From Stenogyne calaminthoides (Eukaryota; Streptophyta; Magnoliopsida; Lamiales; Lamiaceae), in NCBI GenBank assembly GCA_037126765.1, contig JBBCBC010000031.1, positions 8,565,638-8,629,637 on the forward strand: a DNA stretch of 64,000 nt, written 5' to 3'. The notes below the pieces were generated by a model. The model saw only the letters and a program-made list of their open reading frames with translations, was not told the DNA's origin and searched no databases. Shown here in pieces: positions 12,816-25,064 of this stretch (position 1 is its first letter; the number at the start of each line of letters is the position of its first letter). The translations under genes and the position numbers were made by a program.

Positions 12816-12823
12816 GGGGGAAA
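12816..12823 (+). promoter_or_regulatory. Second polypurine-tract-like motif
   Basis: GGGGGAAATTGTTG lies about 105 bases upstream of the real polypurine tract, and its last bases look like a copy of the LTR start. It may be a duplicated priming site or a relic of an earlier LTR boundary. Confidence 0.45.
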
Positions 12824-12916
12824 TTGTTGAAAATAAAACCAATCTTGTAATAGGATAATCTGAAACCTGAGTATAGGTTAAAGTATGTTTGTAACAAGAT
12901 AAGTTTTGGCATCATC

Positions 12917-12930
12917 AAAAAGGGGGAAAT
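12917..12930 (+). promoter_or_regulatory. Polypurine tract of family A element 1
   Basis: AAAAAGGGGGAAAT lies directly before TGTTGGGAGATG, the LTR start. It is the expected plus-strand priming site for the 3' LTR. Confidence 0.8.
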
Positions 12931-14796
12931 TGTTGGGAGATGAATTTAATAAAGATATGATTTTGATTAGATCCCAAAACCCCTGAGTATGACATGTTCA
13001 GAATAATCTTGATAGTTGAGTTAGGATTCAGTTTTAGAGTATTCAGGATGTTATCTGCAAAATGTATAGTCAGCAGATATAGATCAGGTTAGGATCTGAA
13101 GATTCTGAAGAACTCAGTAAGTTTCTGAATAAACCAAAGTTTCAGTATGAAACTAAAGTTTCTGAAGACTCAGTATGAAACTGAGATACTGAAGACTCAG
13201 TATGAAACTGAGGAACTAAAGACTCAAAGATGAAGACTCAAGATATCACCAAGACATCCAGAAAGACTCAAGACGTCAAGACTCGTAAGACCAAAGACTC
13301 GTAAGACTCAAGACTCGTAAGACTCAAGACACGTACATGTAAGATCAAGAATCAAGATCAAGAATACTTTGAAGGCACGATGAATTCATCAAGAGTCGAT
13401 AATGCATCAATGCTCAAGATAAACCTGAATGTTCCGAGGCACTGAACATATCTATCTGAAGGATGCAATACTGAGAAGATCGCGATTCCTTAGAAAAATA
13501 GATATTTGCCAAGACATTCAAATGCAGACAAAAGGAACTAAGACAAAGTGTTGTTAAGGTTATATCACTCAGAGATTGTAACCAAAAGAGCCGTTGAGTT
13601 GTCTACCTTTAACTGGAGACAAAAGTCAAAAAGAGGAAGACAACACTGTACCATACTGACACTGACAACGACAGGTCACTGAAAAATGTCAGAAGTACTA
13701 AGTTCCAGACTGCAAAAAGTGAAGACCGGCTACATGAAAGGCTATTGCCTAAAACGTGTTAGGGAGTGTCATACCCTAAATATAGCCGTTTCTCACACAT
13801 CATAGGAGGAAACTCTCAGAGCTATCTCTCCAACGGATAGTTTTTCAAGAGTGACCTTGGTGTATGCCTATAAATACTTGTGATCTTCTACATTGAAAGG
13901 TTACGGGAAATTTGTAAGCAACTCAAGAGCTCAAACTTATTATTGCAAGTTGAAGCACTCGAAAAACTGAGAATCTCCCAAGTGCTTTAAATCGAAGAGA
14001 GCTCATTCCACTAAGTCTATCTTGATAAGATATATCCAAAGCTTAGTCGAGATATCCTAGCCTTTGCATTGTTCTTTATTGTAAAGGATATCTCATCCTA
14101 GTTGGAAACCAACCAAGAAACCCCAAACCCTTTGTAAGGTAGTTTGAGTGTGATTGTTGGTGAGATTGGAGTTAGAAAGAGTGAGTAAACTACATTGAGG
14201 TAGTCGAAAAGCTCTAGAGGAGAAGTGAGTAATCTATCTTGGATGATTAAAAAAGCTTGTGTGAGTTTTGAGTTAGTAAACCATGAGGTAGTCGAAAAGC
14301 TCAAAATTAGAAAGGTTAGTAAACTACGAAGGTAGTCGAAAAGCCTTAGGAAGTGATTAGTGAATTTCTCTGAAAAGATCGCGAGAGTGGACGTAGGAGC
14401 TTGAGCCTCCGAACCACTATAATTTCTTTGTGTTATTTGCTTTCTGGTTTGCTTGATTTATCTGTTGCATCACTTTGTTTTGAAAGCATATTTTCACTGA
14501 TATTTCAGTAAGTTAGTTACCAAACTGAACTTACTCTTCTGAGGGTTCAATAAGTTAGTTATCGATCCAAGCAACTCGGGATCTCTGAAAACTTCGGGAC
14601 TTCGATTGGGATTATCCGAGGTATCCGAAAGCGGCTTCGGGATCACTGCCTCGATAGACTTTGACTCGGAGCGATTTGTGCTTCTCGGACCAAATCATCG
14701 ACAACGACCCAAGTGACCTCGATGAAAAAAGTTTTAAAACACCAACACATGTATTCCCCTCCATACACGCCAAGACTTCGTTTGCACCGACCAACA
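12931..14796 (+). mobile_element. Family A element 1, 3' LTR
   Basis: It begins TGTTGGGAGATG after the polypurine tract and ends GACCAACA; the 1866 bases match the other family A LTRs. It is the only copy in the window with the true LTR start. It lacks about 170 bases that the other LTRs carry (equivalent of about 1308-1475). The bases after it are TATAA; the matching target-site copy would lie left of the window. Confidence 0.88.
13090..13345 (+). repeat. CTGAAGACTCAG repeat array in U3
   Basis: Variants of GAAGACTCAGTATGAAACTGAG are repeated many times upstream of the TATA box. The cleanest version is at 32594-32900. The core CTGAAGACTCAG is nearly palindromic. Its position in U3 suggests an enhancer-like array, but this is inference. 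Confidence 0.6.
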
Positions 14797-14840
14797 TATA
14801 ATATTCATAATATATAATATATTTAATAACAAAAAATATA

Positions 14841-15077
14841 CTCCCTCCGTCCCAGATCAGTTTTCACAGTGGACTTTTACACTCGTTTTTGCGAGTGAGT
14901 TTTGTATTAGTAATTGAAATGATAAAGTAATTTTTAAGGAGAAGTATGATAGATGAGGTGCTTATGTATCAAACCCCTCTTTAAAAGTCACTTTATCATT
15001 TCAATTACTAATACAAAACTCGCTCGCAAAAACACGTGTAAAAGTCAACTGTGAAAACTGATCTGGGACGGAGGTAG
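14841..15077. mobile_element. Stowaway-type MITE
   Basis: The termini CTCCCTCCGTCCCAGATCAG and the matching inverted end CTGATCTGGGACGGAGGTAG are flanked by TA on both sides (14839-14840 and 15078-15079). The length of 237 bases and the CTCCCTCCGTCCC ends are typical of Tc1/mariner-derived Stowaway elements. It lies 44 bases from the family A LTR. Confidence 0.9.
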
Positions 15078-16261
15078 TAATTATGTGCATAAATACACTA
15101 AATATGAATTAATAATTATTTAGGGTGTATATTAGTATATACTTGCTTAAACAATTATTGAAATAAAATTATTGTATCAAATTCTATCTATTCTGCAATT
15201 GATTCACGAATCACTAATTTAAATTTGATAGAAAATTTTTCTTGAAAAATTACTTCGGTGGTTTAAGTGTAATAAAATAATAGTTTGTAAAGTTTAGTGC
15301 AACAAAAAATAGTTAGGTGGTTTAGGTACAATTTCAGTGATAGTTTAGTGGGCTTAGTGCAATTAGAAATAAATATGATGTAAGAAGTGCAAGGTTCAAA
15401 CCTTAGATATTACAAATATTTTTAATTAAACTACACTTTAAAATATCACAAGAATGACACATATTTACTACAAACCAATTGAAAAATGACACATCAATTC
15501 AATAAATAAAATGATAACTCATCCAAGTTAATCTCAAGATGACACATCATCCAAATTAACCATGAGAAGAAACATCATTAAAATGAACTCTCTATAGTAA
15601 TATAGGGGATTTATGACATTTAACTAAATTCAGATTTATGGTATTTGTTTAATTACATTCTTATATGTAATAAATTCATACCTTTTTTTTTATATATAAC
15701 TCGATATTTGGCTTAACAATCGATTAATTCAAAAGTCACCGTCCATCAATAGAGCCCCCACTTCAAGTCAGTACTAATTTTTGCCTATATAAAGCATGTT
15801 GCAAATTTCTTAATCCTAATTTTTTTTTATTTAGTGAAGTTATAATGGACCAAGCTTATTACAATTTAATTATGTAAAGAATGTTTTAATAATAAATGGT
15901 ACACAACCAAACTAATTATTACTCTTTAATGTTTCTAAATATTTGAAAGTCCCCCATTGAATTGAATGCAGCATGCTTTACAATTATTTGAAAATGACTT
16001 TTTTGTTTGGATTAACAAGAGACCTAGCAAGGAAGGTCCACAACACCTTAAAGCAACGTAGCTAGTAACAAAGAGTGAAAAAAACTTGTACGATATCATT
16101 CCATTTCGTTCAACGAGTACTATTCTTTAGTAGATAATTTATCATTTTGAAGGTACATAAAACACCACTTATTATCATTTCTCTCTAAAAGTGTTACACT
16201 TTTTATATACTCTTTTAAAGCGATACACTTTAACTTGAGAGTAATGTATTTTGTATTAAAC
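15078..16261. other. Intergenic, no gene seen
   Basis: AT-rich DNA with only very short frames. I see no coding similarity or clear repeat structure. Confidence 0.6.
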
Positions 16262-16754
16262 ATTGAATCACAAATGATTACATAATTTTACCTCAAATAA
16301 ATTTAGTCCCATAAATTTTTTTATTATCAATTTAGTTTTAATAACTTTAATAATATTTAATTTTAGTCTCAAATCGATCCAAACAGCGACGTTTTGACGT
16401 TTCAAGTTGGGGCTTTTCAGTGAATGCAGTGAATGACTACCACGTGTATATTTTTTCTTTTAACAGCTGGAATTTTAGGCATATAATTAAAAAAAATAAA
16501 AAAAAATAACTTAAAATTAAAACAGAATTGACGACAAGAATTAGTCAAACACACTTAAAAATACATGTGGTAGTCCAGTCACAACATCCGTCGAAAAGCC
16601 CCAAATTAAAACAGCAAAACAACGATGTTTCGATCGCTTTGGAATTAAAATTGGACATTATTAAAGTTATTGAGACTAAATTGACGATAAAAAAAATTAT
16701 GTGACTAAATCTATTTGAGGTCAAAAGTTATGAGACGGTTTATAATTCAAACTC
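16262..16754. mobile_element. Long-TIR palindromic MITE, decayed copy
   Basis: The two halves are diverged reverse complements: CCTCAAATAAATTTAGTCCC on the left against GACTAAATCTATTTGAGGTC on the right. The element is clearly related to the better copy at 23014-23450. The very long inverted termini suggest a Mutator-like non-autonomous element. The exact ends are uncertain here. Confidence 0.65.
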
Positions 16755-19085
16755 ATAGAATAGTGATACCCTTCGGACAAAATAGACCATGGGAAGGGGG
16801 GGACAAATAATTTTTTAAGTTTGACTCACATGAACAAGTTTTGTAGTATAAAAATAGACTATTTGATCTCATTTCAAAACACTTCTTTAACCTAAACTTG
16901 ACTCATATTTTACCCTGAATAGGTTCAAATGTCCATGAATTATTAACAAATTCCATACCATGAAATTTTTTTATCCAGAGTTTTGCCTAATTTTTGTTGT
17001 GTTGTGAATTTGTGATGGTGGAACATATGTGTATGTGTGTGTATATATATATAATGTTGAAAAGAAAAAATAAAAAGAAAGAGATATAAAGGTGTTAATT
17101 GAATGTTCACATGGAAGCATGTGAGATTGTTGGAATTGTGTTTTAGTTTTTTATGACAACCCACATCTTTTTTTCTGCATAACAAAACAAAAGTGTAGTA
17201 TTTGTTAGTGGGCCATCACTTCTTTTTGCCTCTCTACTATGACTATATTCATGTTCCACCAAATGAATGTTTGCCAAAAGCCAATGTGTACGTCTATTGT
17301 ACGCCACGCTCGATCTCCTAAATTTACTTTTTCATTTTTCTTATAATAATAAATTTCTTTATTTTATTTATCAGTGAATATATATACATGCATGTAAAAA
17401 AAATTGTTTTTCTTATGACCTTCAACATGTTTTTTAAACAATCTAAATCATTACATCATTGTTCATACATTTTGATAGTTAGTATGTTTTTTTTTCCATT
17501 TAAACCGTAACAAGAAATATCGAAATGATATTCATAAAATATGAAAGTTCGATCCAACGATGAAAGTTCGAAAACAAATTAATTAAAACTTGACTGAGTT
17601 TGTTGAGAAACAATTTTGAAAGATAATATTTCTTCATCTATTGTGGTCTTACTTTTATATCAGGGGGAGTGACTCTAAGGTACAAAGTCACTTCCCAAGT
17701 GACTCTAAAGTACAAAGTAATTTTATTGTGACTTTAAGGTACAAAAATATGGTTAAAAAGTATAAGTTGCCCTTCTGTCCGTTTCTGCACTTCTGACACG
17801 TTTTCTGCACTTCTGACGTATTTTGGAGTGCAGTTTTTTTAATTTTCTGCACTTCTAGGCCAAATTTGGAGTGCAATTTTTTTAATTTTCTGCACTTTTG
17901 TCTTTTTTATTCCACTTTTTATTAGTTGTAATTTTTTATATAATTTAATTTAAATTTCAGATTTTATAAAATTTGTATTTCGAATCTGCACTTTCTCAAA
18001 ATAATATGTACTTTCCCAAAATGTATACTTTGTCAAAACAAAAAAAATAAAATTATGAATACATATAAAAATGAGATAAGGTGTATTTTTGGTGCAAATT
18101 GTATCTTAGAGTCACTTTAAACATTTTTTGTACCTTAGAATTTTTTTTATAGAAACTTTGTGGTGGAGAGTCATTAATTCTTTAATATTATGTTCTTAGT
18201 AATTGCAACCCTTTATAAGCTAATCTCCATAACTATATATCAATTACATTACAAAATTCATATAAGTGTGGGTCTCAATTCTCGTGTGCATAAGGTGCAC
18301 CATATATATACATGAAATAATGTATTTTAGAATCATACAATTTATTGTACTGAAATATATAATTTATTTATATTAAACTGTGCAATACGTTTCTTATATT
18401 AATAATTGTATAATTCAATGTAAATAAGTTACATATTTCAGTGCAACAAGTTACATGATTTTAAAATACACTATAAAATGCACGATGTACGTTGTGCATA
18501 CAAGACTTAATAGTTATACTAGCTTGTATCTCTTTAAGGAGATTTTTCTTATGTTTTAGTGTGTTGTAACACATGATTAAAGTGGTGGCACAACACCCTT
18601 AACGCTAATGAACAATGTCCACCAGTGTAATATAGAATAAACCCTTTAATAACCACACACCTTTTATTGAAAAATAAAATGAAAATAGTCCTTGTCAATT
18701 GACTGCATGCATACGGCCAACATAATATCGCATGAGGGACCATAAAGATTGCTACTTTTATTTCATTTTCGCAAGAATCATGTGTGTTTTATGTCGATGA
18801 TTTTGCTTCTTCTTTTTTAAATAAAAAAGAGGTAAAATACATCTTTTCATCCATATATAAAATACATTTTTTTTTCAAGGAGTCATAAAATATAGTACTC
18901 CTGCAATGTCTAGGTTACCCCTCATCGAAAGTTGGATAGAAACTATTTCGCCATATTTTTAAAATTTCGAAAAAATACTTGAAGAATCTGGACAATATGC
19001 ATTTGATACTCCTGGGCTATTTGAATTTAGAAAAATATATACATATACTTTATAGGTCTATAGAAAATAAAAATAAAACAGAATA
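16755..19085. other. Intergenic, with minor repeats
   Basis: No gene is seen. The stretch includes a TG/TA microsatellite at about 17025-17055. A palindromic AT-rich segment at about 18290-18515 has CATGTAA/TTACATG-like arms; relatives occur near 23470-23545 and 58230-58330, so this is probably a worn MITE. Confidence 0.5.
17665..18150. mobile_element. Possible MITE with AGTGACTCTAAGGTACAAA ends
   Basis: AGTGACTCTAAGGTACAAAG at the left (with two further direct repeats of it) faces TTGTACCTTAGA and CTTAGAGTCACTTTA at the right. That gives inverted termini about 480 bases apart. No target-site duplication could be read, so the ends are approximate. Confidence 0.45.
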
Positions 19086-19323
19086 CTCTCTCCGTCCCAA
19101 AGAAATGTGCACGTTTACTGTTTTCACGTGTTTTTGCTAGCGAGTTTTTTATTAGTATTTGAAATGATAAAATAATTTTTAAAAATGCATGCAATAGATG
19201 AGAGGTAGATCTATAATACTCCTCTTTAAAAAATCACTTTATCATTTGAAATACTAATAAACAACTCGCTCACAAAAACTTAATAATAAAATAGGTGTGC
19301 AGGCTTTTATGGGACGAATGTAG
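19086..19323. mobile_element. Stowaway-type MITE
   Basis: CTCTCTCCGTCCCAAAGAAA and TTTATGGGACGAATGTAG are diverged inverted ends flanked by TA. The inner part (GATAAAATAATTTTTAAAAA, and a reverse-complement arm) matches the split copy at 25695-27658. Confidence 0.85.
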
Positions 19324-19825
19324 TATATTATATAGAAATCTGAAATTGCATTTAACCGTTAAAAATAAAATCGAATCTCAGAATATATATATATATATAG
19401 ATAAATTCTAGTGTCAATACTCCATTTTTAATGATTATTTGATAAATTATACCTATTATAATATCACAAAAGAGTGATAAAAATGAAAATTGTAAATAGT
19501 GGCCAAGCCTACCGACAAACAAGAACATGAAAGATATTGAATGGAACACAATGTATAATCCGAAATCTAAAAACATGGTAAATGATGGTGTGCACGTGTT
19601 ACCTCGTAGAGTAGACCATGAAAATGTGGGGCCCTCCATTTCAAAGGACACTATAAAAACATGATGGTAAAAGATAAAAAAAACTTAAGGGAGAGACGAC
19701 AACTTTCTCACTCGTAAGGTTGATTCGAAAGTGTCAAAATGATTCAATTCGTTGAACAAACATTCACAATACTGCAATAATACACATAATTTTTATAAGT
19801 ATTTGAATTTGCATTGTCGTCTCTC

Positions 19826-20353
19826 CAGGGACGGACCTACCTTGGAACGAGGGGGTCACTGGGCCCCCCTGACCCCACTTGAATTTCTTATATATATATA
19901 CTTATAATTAAGACACACATGTATGAGACAGTCTCATAATAAGGCGAAACATAAATTGTGTATTAACGCTCTAATATTTTGGAAGAATGCGTATTATTTG
20001 TGTTATAGGTTATACCCTATATCATGTATAAAACTATCTCATACGAATGTCTGTCTCCTTTAAACAAAGTATTATGTGCATCATGTTCACTGTACACCAC
20101 TGTTACTAATCCTTGTAAAAATCAACACTCTATAAATAAAATATTGATTTTTAGGTGAGAAAGGGGTAACAAAATAGAGAAATAATATGTATAATTCACA
20201 TTTTCAATATACATATAAATGTATTCGACTCTGTTAATATAAAAATGTTTAGTCCAAATAATTTTCGAAAATATATAAAAATTTTAAAGTGCATTTAGCT
20301 ACACTATGTTATAAATTGGGCCCCCCTTGGTAAAATTTCTTGGTCCGTCCCTG
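19826..20353. mobile_element. Non-autonomous hAT-type element
   Basis: The left end CAGGGACGGACCTACCTTGG and right end CTTGGTCCGTCCCTG are inverted. The 8-base flanks are CGTCTCTC and GGTCTCTC, a 7/8 match as expected for a hAT target-site duplication. The 528-base interior encodes nothing recognisable. Confidence 0.8.
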
Positions 20354-20781
20354 GGTCTCTCCCACATCATCAAATGTCTTACGATGAAATTTTAATATTA
20401 TGGAGGAGGAATGTTAGGCTTTATCCCATGCGACAAAATCTTAAAAATGGGGGAAGAGATACGTTTGTCCTTCCTTTTGCAAGTCAATGCCACCTAATAT
20501 TTAAATGCGTATATCCTGTTAGATTTATTCAAATTCATAACAATATTACATTTATAATTTAATATTACTATTTTTATAAATTAATATTTATAGCATTTAA
20601 TATTATGATTTTAATTTAAAAGTGTAATAAGTGTAATGCTAAAATCTCGATACATAATACTTTTTTGATGTTTTTAATATTTTACGATTTGATAAATACA
20701 ATAAACTTATTTTTTCCTCATCCCTAGTTAGTCCATATCCAATTTTAATCCCCATCATCGATGATATATAATTTTTTTGTG

Positions 20782-20968
20782 TTATTGCTTATCCATAATA
20801 ATGAATACAAATTTGACAGATAACATATAATTCTGTGGTCCGTTTGATGTCACGTATCGGTGAATAAACAGACTTTTATTGCTTATCCGTAATAATGAGT
20901 CATATTTGTACAATATATGAACATGTAATTCTTTGGGCTGTTTGATTTGACGGTCGGTGAATAATTTT
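20782..20968. repeat. Two-copy tandem duplication, unit about 94 bases
   Basis: Both units start TTATTGCTTATCC and end with a CGGTGAATAA block. They differ at many positions, so the duplication is old. Confidence 0.65.
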
Positions 20969-21745
20969 TATTTATTCGGACGTGCATTATCACATGAAAC
21001 ATTTTAAAATTGTTGAGTACTGTGAAATCTTCCAGAGAATCTCATTCTAATAATTTACTTTTACCCAATTTCAATTAGAAAAACACAAGATTTTGTACGA
21101 ATTAAATATACTGCACACACGCAAAATTCAAGTGTATATATTTAAAACATGCAGCTTATTTTTATTGAAGTATTTATATATTTTAAAAATGTATTTTAAT
21201 GATGGAGAGAGATAACTTAAGTGGTTAGACTTTAAAAAATTACTTGAATTTCACCGGGTAATAAATGTACAATTCAAGAGACATGCTCTTAGAAATTAAT
21301 ATGGACTAATTAATTGACAAAAAATTATGTAACTATCAAATTACACTCATTTTTTAAAAAGTGTTACCGCTCATGCATAATATTAAAGAGACACGCACAT
21401 AAAGAAGAACCCTTTTATAGCATATTTTAATGAATATGGGGCAAGTTGTATTTTTTGCTGGGCCCTTAACCAGTTAAATGAGGCCCAATAATTATTTCTT
21501 TTCACGTTCATCATGTGGAGGTTTCCAAAATTCTTCTTATTTTCTTTCTTTAAAAAAATAAAATAAAAAATTAGTGGGAGTGGTGAGAGACATGTGAAGC
21601 TAAATGAAGATATCACTAGAACAGCTTTTTCAGCGGAGGTTGTGGGTGTTATTTTTTTATTTTTTTTTGAAGGGGAGGTTATGGGTGTTATTTAAGTTGT
21701 AAATAAATAATACTATATATCTAGAAAAATTTGTAAATAAATAAT

Positions 21746-22369
21746 ACTCCCTCTAATTCAAAATAATAAGAGTAGGTCTCCCACAGTGGCGGACGCAGGA
21801 ATGGAACTCAGGGAGGGCATAAATTTATACTATAAAATAAAATAAAACAAAATTTTAACGTTAGGAAAGATGTAAATAAAACAAAATTTTAACACTTTAA
21901 AAGGTTTAAATATTAATTTTTTTAATATGTGAATCGTGTCCGGGTAAATGTACCTATGATGTATGTTGTATCTCTGTTTAATATATTTAAATAAGCGACG
22001 TGGTTAAAAATAAATATGCATGAAATAAAATATAAAAATTTACAATATTATAAAAAATAAAATATTGTACTTATATTGCTTAGAAAACAAAAAAGTAAAT
22101 ATAATTTATAGTAATTACACGAATGAAAGCAGTAACCCCCCCTCAATTTTTCTTTATTGCTCAAATTTCCTAAATGAATGTTCTATTTTAGTTTTAAGTT
22201 ACATTTCATGCCATTAATAATTGCACACAAAAATAACAACTCTTTTCTCATTCTCTATAAATGACAAAATCACTCTAAATTTTTTTTTACCTCTCTTAAT
22301 ACTAATAAATAATTCTTTCAGTCCATGTTATTTTGGCTTGAAAAATAAAAAACTAAACGGGAGTAGTAC
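21746..22369. mobile_element. Possible Stowaway MITE interrupted by a hAT-like fragment
   Basis: CTCCCTCTAATTCAAAATAA on the left and TTATTTTGGCTTGAAAAATA then CGGGAGTAG on the right look like the two ends of one MITE. The middle, from about 21785 (CAGTGGCGGACGCAGGAATG) to about 22142, looks like a hAT-type fragment whose far end is not recognisable. Confidence 0.35.
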
Positions 22370-23013
22370 AATCTAGGTTGAAAAATATCTTTCAACTGTT
22401 TGAATTTGAAAATTAATTAACAATTTTGCATTCAAGCAGTAAAAAAGATAAATTTTAATAAAAAAATGTTCAAGTATTTCCATGTAGTCAAGGGCCCCAA
22501 GATGTCAAATTTACTAAAGTAAAAATTATGTTACGAAAAAGTAGTATGGTTTTCAAGTGAATTCAGATAGGCCACCACTTTCTAATTAAAGCAAAGAAAG
22601 ACATTGATTATGTGAGAATCTAATTTACTTAACTATATTCTCCCATAAAAATGATATATATTTTAGGTGCAGATCGAGACTGATGTGCAGCATATATTGG
22701 TTGTTTGGGGATAGGTGTAGCAAAATTGGATTGGGTCCCACATCTGTAAATAATTGGCAAAATGTGAAAGTGACAATTGTGTACAGATAATTCGTGTTTT
22801 TGGCGTTTTTGCAATTCTGGGGTTTTCATATTTGGCAGTGAGTAGCAGCTAAATGTAAGTCGTGGTTGAATTATCAACATACGTACAACACACACTAACG
22901 ATTTTTTTTTTGACTTCATGGATTAATTTTTCTACTTACTTTTTCTTGTCAGGTGGGTATATATAAAATTGAAAATGAACTTTTAATATGAAAAAATAAT
23001 TATACAATTTAAT

Positions 23014-23450
23014 GGAGTTTGAATCACAAATGGTCTCATAACTTTAACCTCAAATAGATTTAGTCTCATAAGTTTTTTTGTCGTCGATTTAGTCCCAATA
23101 ACTTTGACAATATCCAACTTTGGTCCCAAATCGACCGAAACAACATCGTTTTGCCATTTTTATTTGGAGCTTTAAAGGGATGTTGTGACTTGATCACGTG
23201 TCTTTCACGCGTGTATTTTTAAGTGTGTTTGACTAATTAATTTTGCCAAATCGATTCTTTTGATTTTAAATTTCAATTATATATGCCTGAAATTCCAGCA
23301 ATAAAAAGGGTAAAACGACGTTGTCCCGGTTGATTTGGATTTAAAATTGGGCATTGTCAAACTTATTGAGACTAAATCATCGACAAAAAAACTTATGAGA
23401 CTAAATTTATTTGAGGTCAAAGTTATGAGACCATTTGTAATTCAAACTCC
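23014..23450. mobile_element. Long-TIR palindromic MITE with intact TSD
   Basis: It begins GGAGTTTGAATCACAAATGG and ends CCATTTGTAATTCAAACTCC, with inverted arms of well over 100 bases. It is flanked by AATTTAAT at 23006-23013 and 23451-23458. Long arms and an 8-9 base duplication fit a Mutator-like non-autonomous element. A transcript would fold into a long hairpin. Confidence 0.8.
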
Positions 23451-23825
23451 AATTTAATATGAATAAGTTGCATCTTTCAATATAAAAAATTACATATTTT
23501 TAAAATACACTATGAAATAAGATATTTATGAATGCACGTGAAACTCGCTTCTCTCGTAAAAATTGTTTAAATAAATGAAAAAAATATCCTTTATATGTAG
23601 AGTTTCAAGATGCTTCTATACTGCTAGGTGAATATAATTTTGAAAAAGATTAAGTTTGTAATGGGGATGGTAGATGAATTTGAATATTGGATCTTACAAA
23701 ATTAAACTTTCATTCAATATCTTGGAGTAATTACCGACAATATAAAATTTTAAGAAAACTTATTAAGCGGAATCTGAAATGAGATTGCGTATACAAATAA
23801 AATCAGATTGAAATTGCAATTATAC

Positions 23826-24047
23826 CTACATATAATATGTAAGTGTATATGTAAATAATATATAGTGTAGTGTAATATACTAATATGTAGTAATGTAGTA
23901 TAGTGTAATATATAGTGTATATAATATATAGTGTAGTATAATATGTAGTGTAGTATAATATATAGTTTAGTGTAATATACTAATATATAAATTATAGTGT
24001 AGTGTAGTGTATGTAATATGTAAGTAATGTAAATAATATGTAAATAA
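23826..24047. repeat. Low-complexity TAGTGTAGTGTAATATA repeat
   Basis: Irregular repeats of TATAGTGTAGTGTAATAT and TAATATGTAGT fill this stretch. They look like slippage products. Confidence 0.8.
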
Positions 24048-24152
24048 TAAACTTTGAGAATTGAGAGAGATGAGAAAAGAAAGTAATGAGTTGAATCACT
24101 TTTGGGGTGAATTTTGGAGTGGAATGAGGTGGTATTTATAGATGAAATCTTG

Positions 24153-24600
24153 AAAAAAAAAAAAAAAAAAAAAAACCCAAAACCGCGGGTTCGAAGCGAA
24201 TGGCGGTTCCGCAGTTCGAACCCGGCGGTTCGATGAACGGTTATTTAATCTCGGTAGTTGGATCTCAACGGCTCTTTAATCTGGGCTGTTGGATCTCAAC
24301 GGCTAGAATTTTCAAATTGGAGGCGGTTTCCGGTTCGAACCGGCGGTTTCGGCGAATAACCTCCAGTTCCGGTTCGAACCGGAGGATCCCTATTCTGGTT
24401 TTGCTAGAACCAGAACCGAATCGTGGGTTTTACGGTTTCGGTTCGGTTTTGGAATCGAATCATGGAACCAGCCGGTTCCGGTTTGAACAATGATTCGATT
24501 TGAACCGTGATTCCGTTTGAACCCATTGTTCGATTCGGTTTGAGCATGTCTAACGGCCACTCGACTGAATTCCCACACGTGTTGCCTCTTCCATTGGACA
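24153..24600. repeat. GGTTC/GAACC-rich region after a long A run
   Basis: A run of more than 20 A at about 24153-24176 is followed by about 370 bases dominated by CGGTTCGAACCGG and CGGTTCCGG variants on both strands. This GC-rich island is strikingly different from its AT-rich surroundings. I could not assign it; internal regions of plant hAT transposons can show similar GGTTC repeats. The frames here simply read the repeat. Confidence 0.5.
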
Positions 24601-24672
24601 AAGGGTTGTGTTACGAGATCGTCTACGATCCCCTCCTGCACCGGACGATCATGTGAATCAGTTAGACACGAT

Positions 24673-25064
24673 TAAGGGTGCAAATAAGTCGAGTCGAGTA
24701 GTGCTGAGTTCAAACTCGATTCGATTAGAATACTTGAAGCTCGAAACTCGATCAAGTCCAAACTTTTAAGCTCGAGCTCGGCTCGACAAGAAACTCGATA
24801 AACTCGAACTCCCCTCGAGCTCGAATCGGTTACCTGTATACTTTATAAAATTAAATATAAAATATATTATTAAAATATAAGTATATATACTTAGTAAAAT
24901 TAATGGCATAATAGTAATTATTGTGCAAGCTCGATTAGGCTCGCAAGTCTCTCGAGCTGAGTATTTATGAGCTCGAACTCGATTAGATGTTAGAGTCAAG
25001 TTAGATCTTTTTATGAGTCGAGCATGGGTAGCTCGTGAGCCGGCTTGACTCACTTACACCCCTA
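24673..25064. mobile_element. hAT-type MITE with exact 8-bp TSD
   Basis: The left end TAAGGGTGCAAATAAGTCGAG matches the inverted right end CTTGACTCACTTACACCCCTA. GACACGAT is duplicated exactly at 24665-24672 and 25065-25072. The interior is rich in GAGCTCGA/TCGAGCTC motifs, typical of this MITE group. Confidence 0.9.

Larger units (their letters stand above)
20354..23013. other. Intergenic, no gene seen
   Basis: AT-rich sequence without a convincing coding region. The frame at 20374-20562 is isolated and not protein-like. Minor repeats inside are listed separately. Confidence 0.55.
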
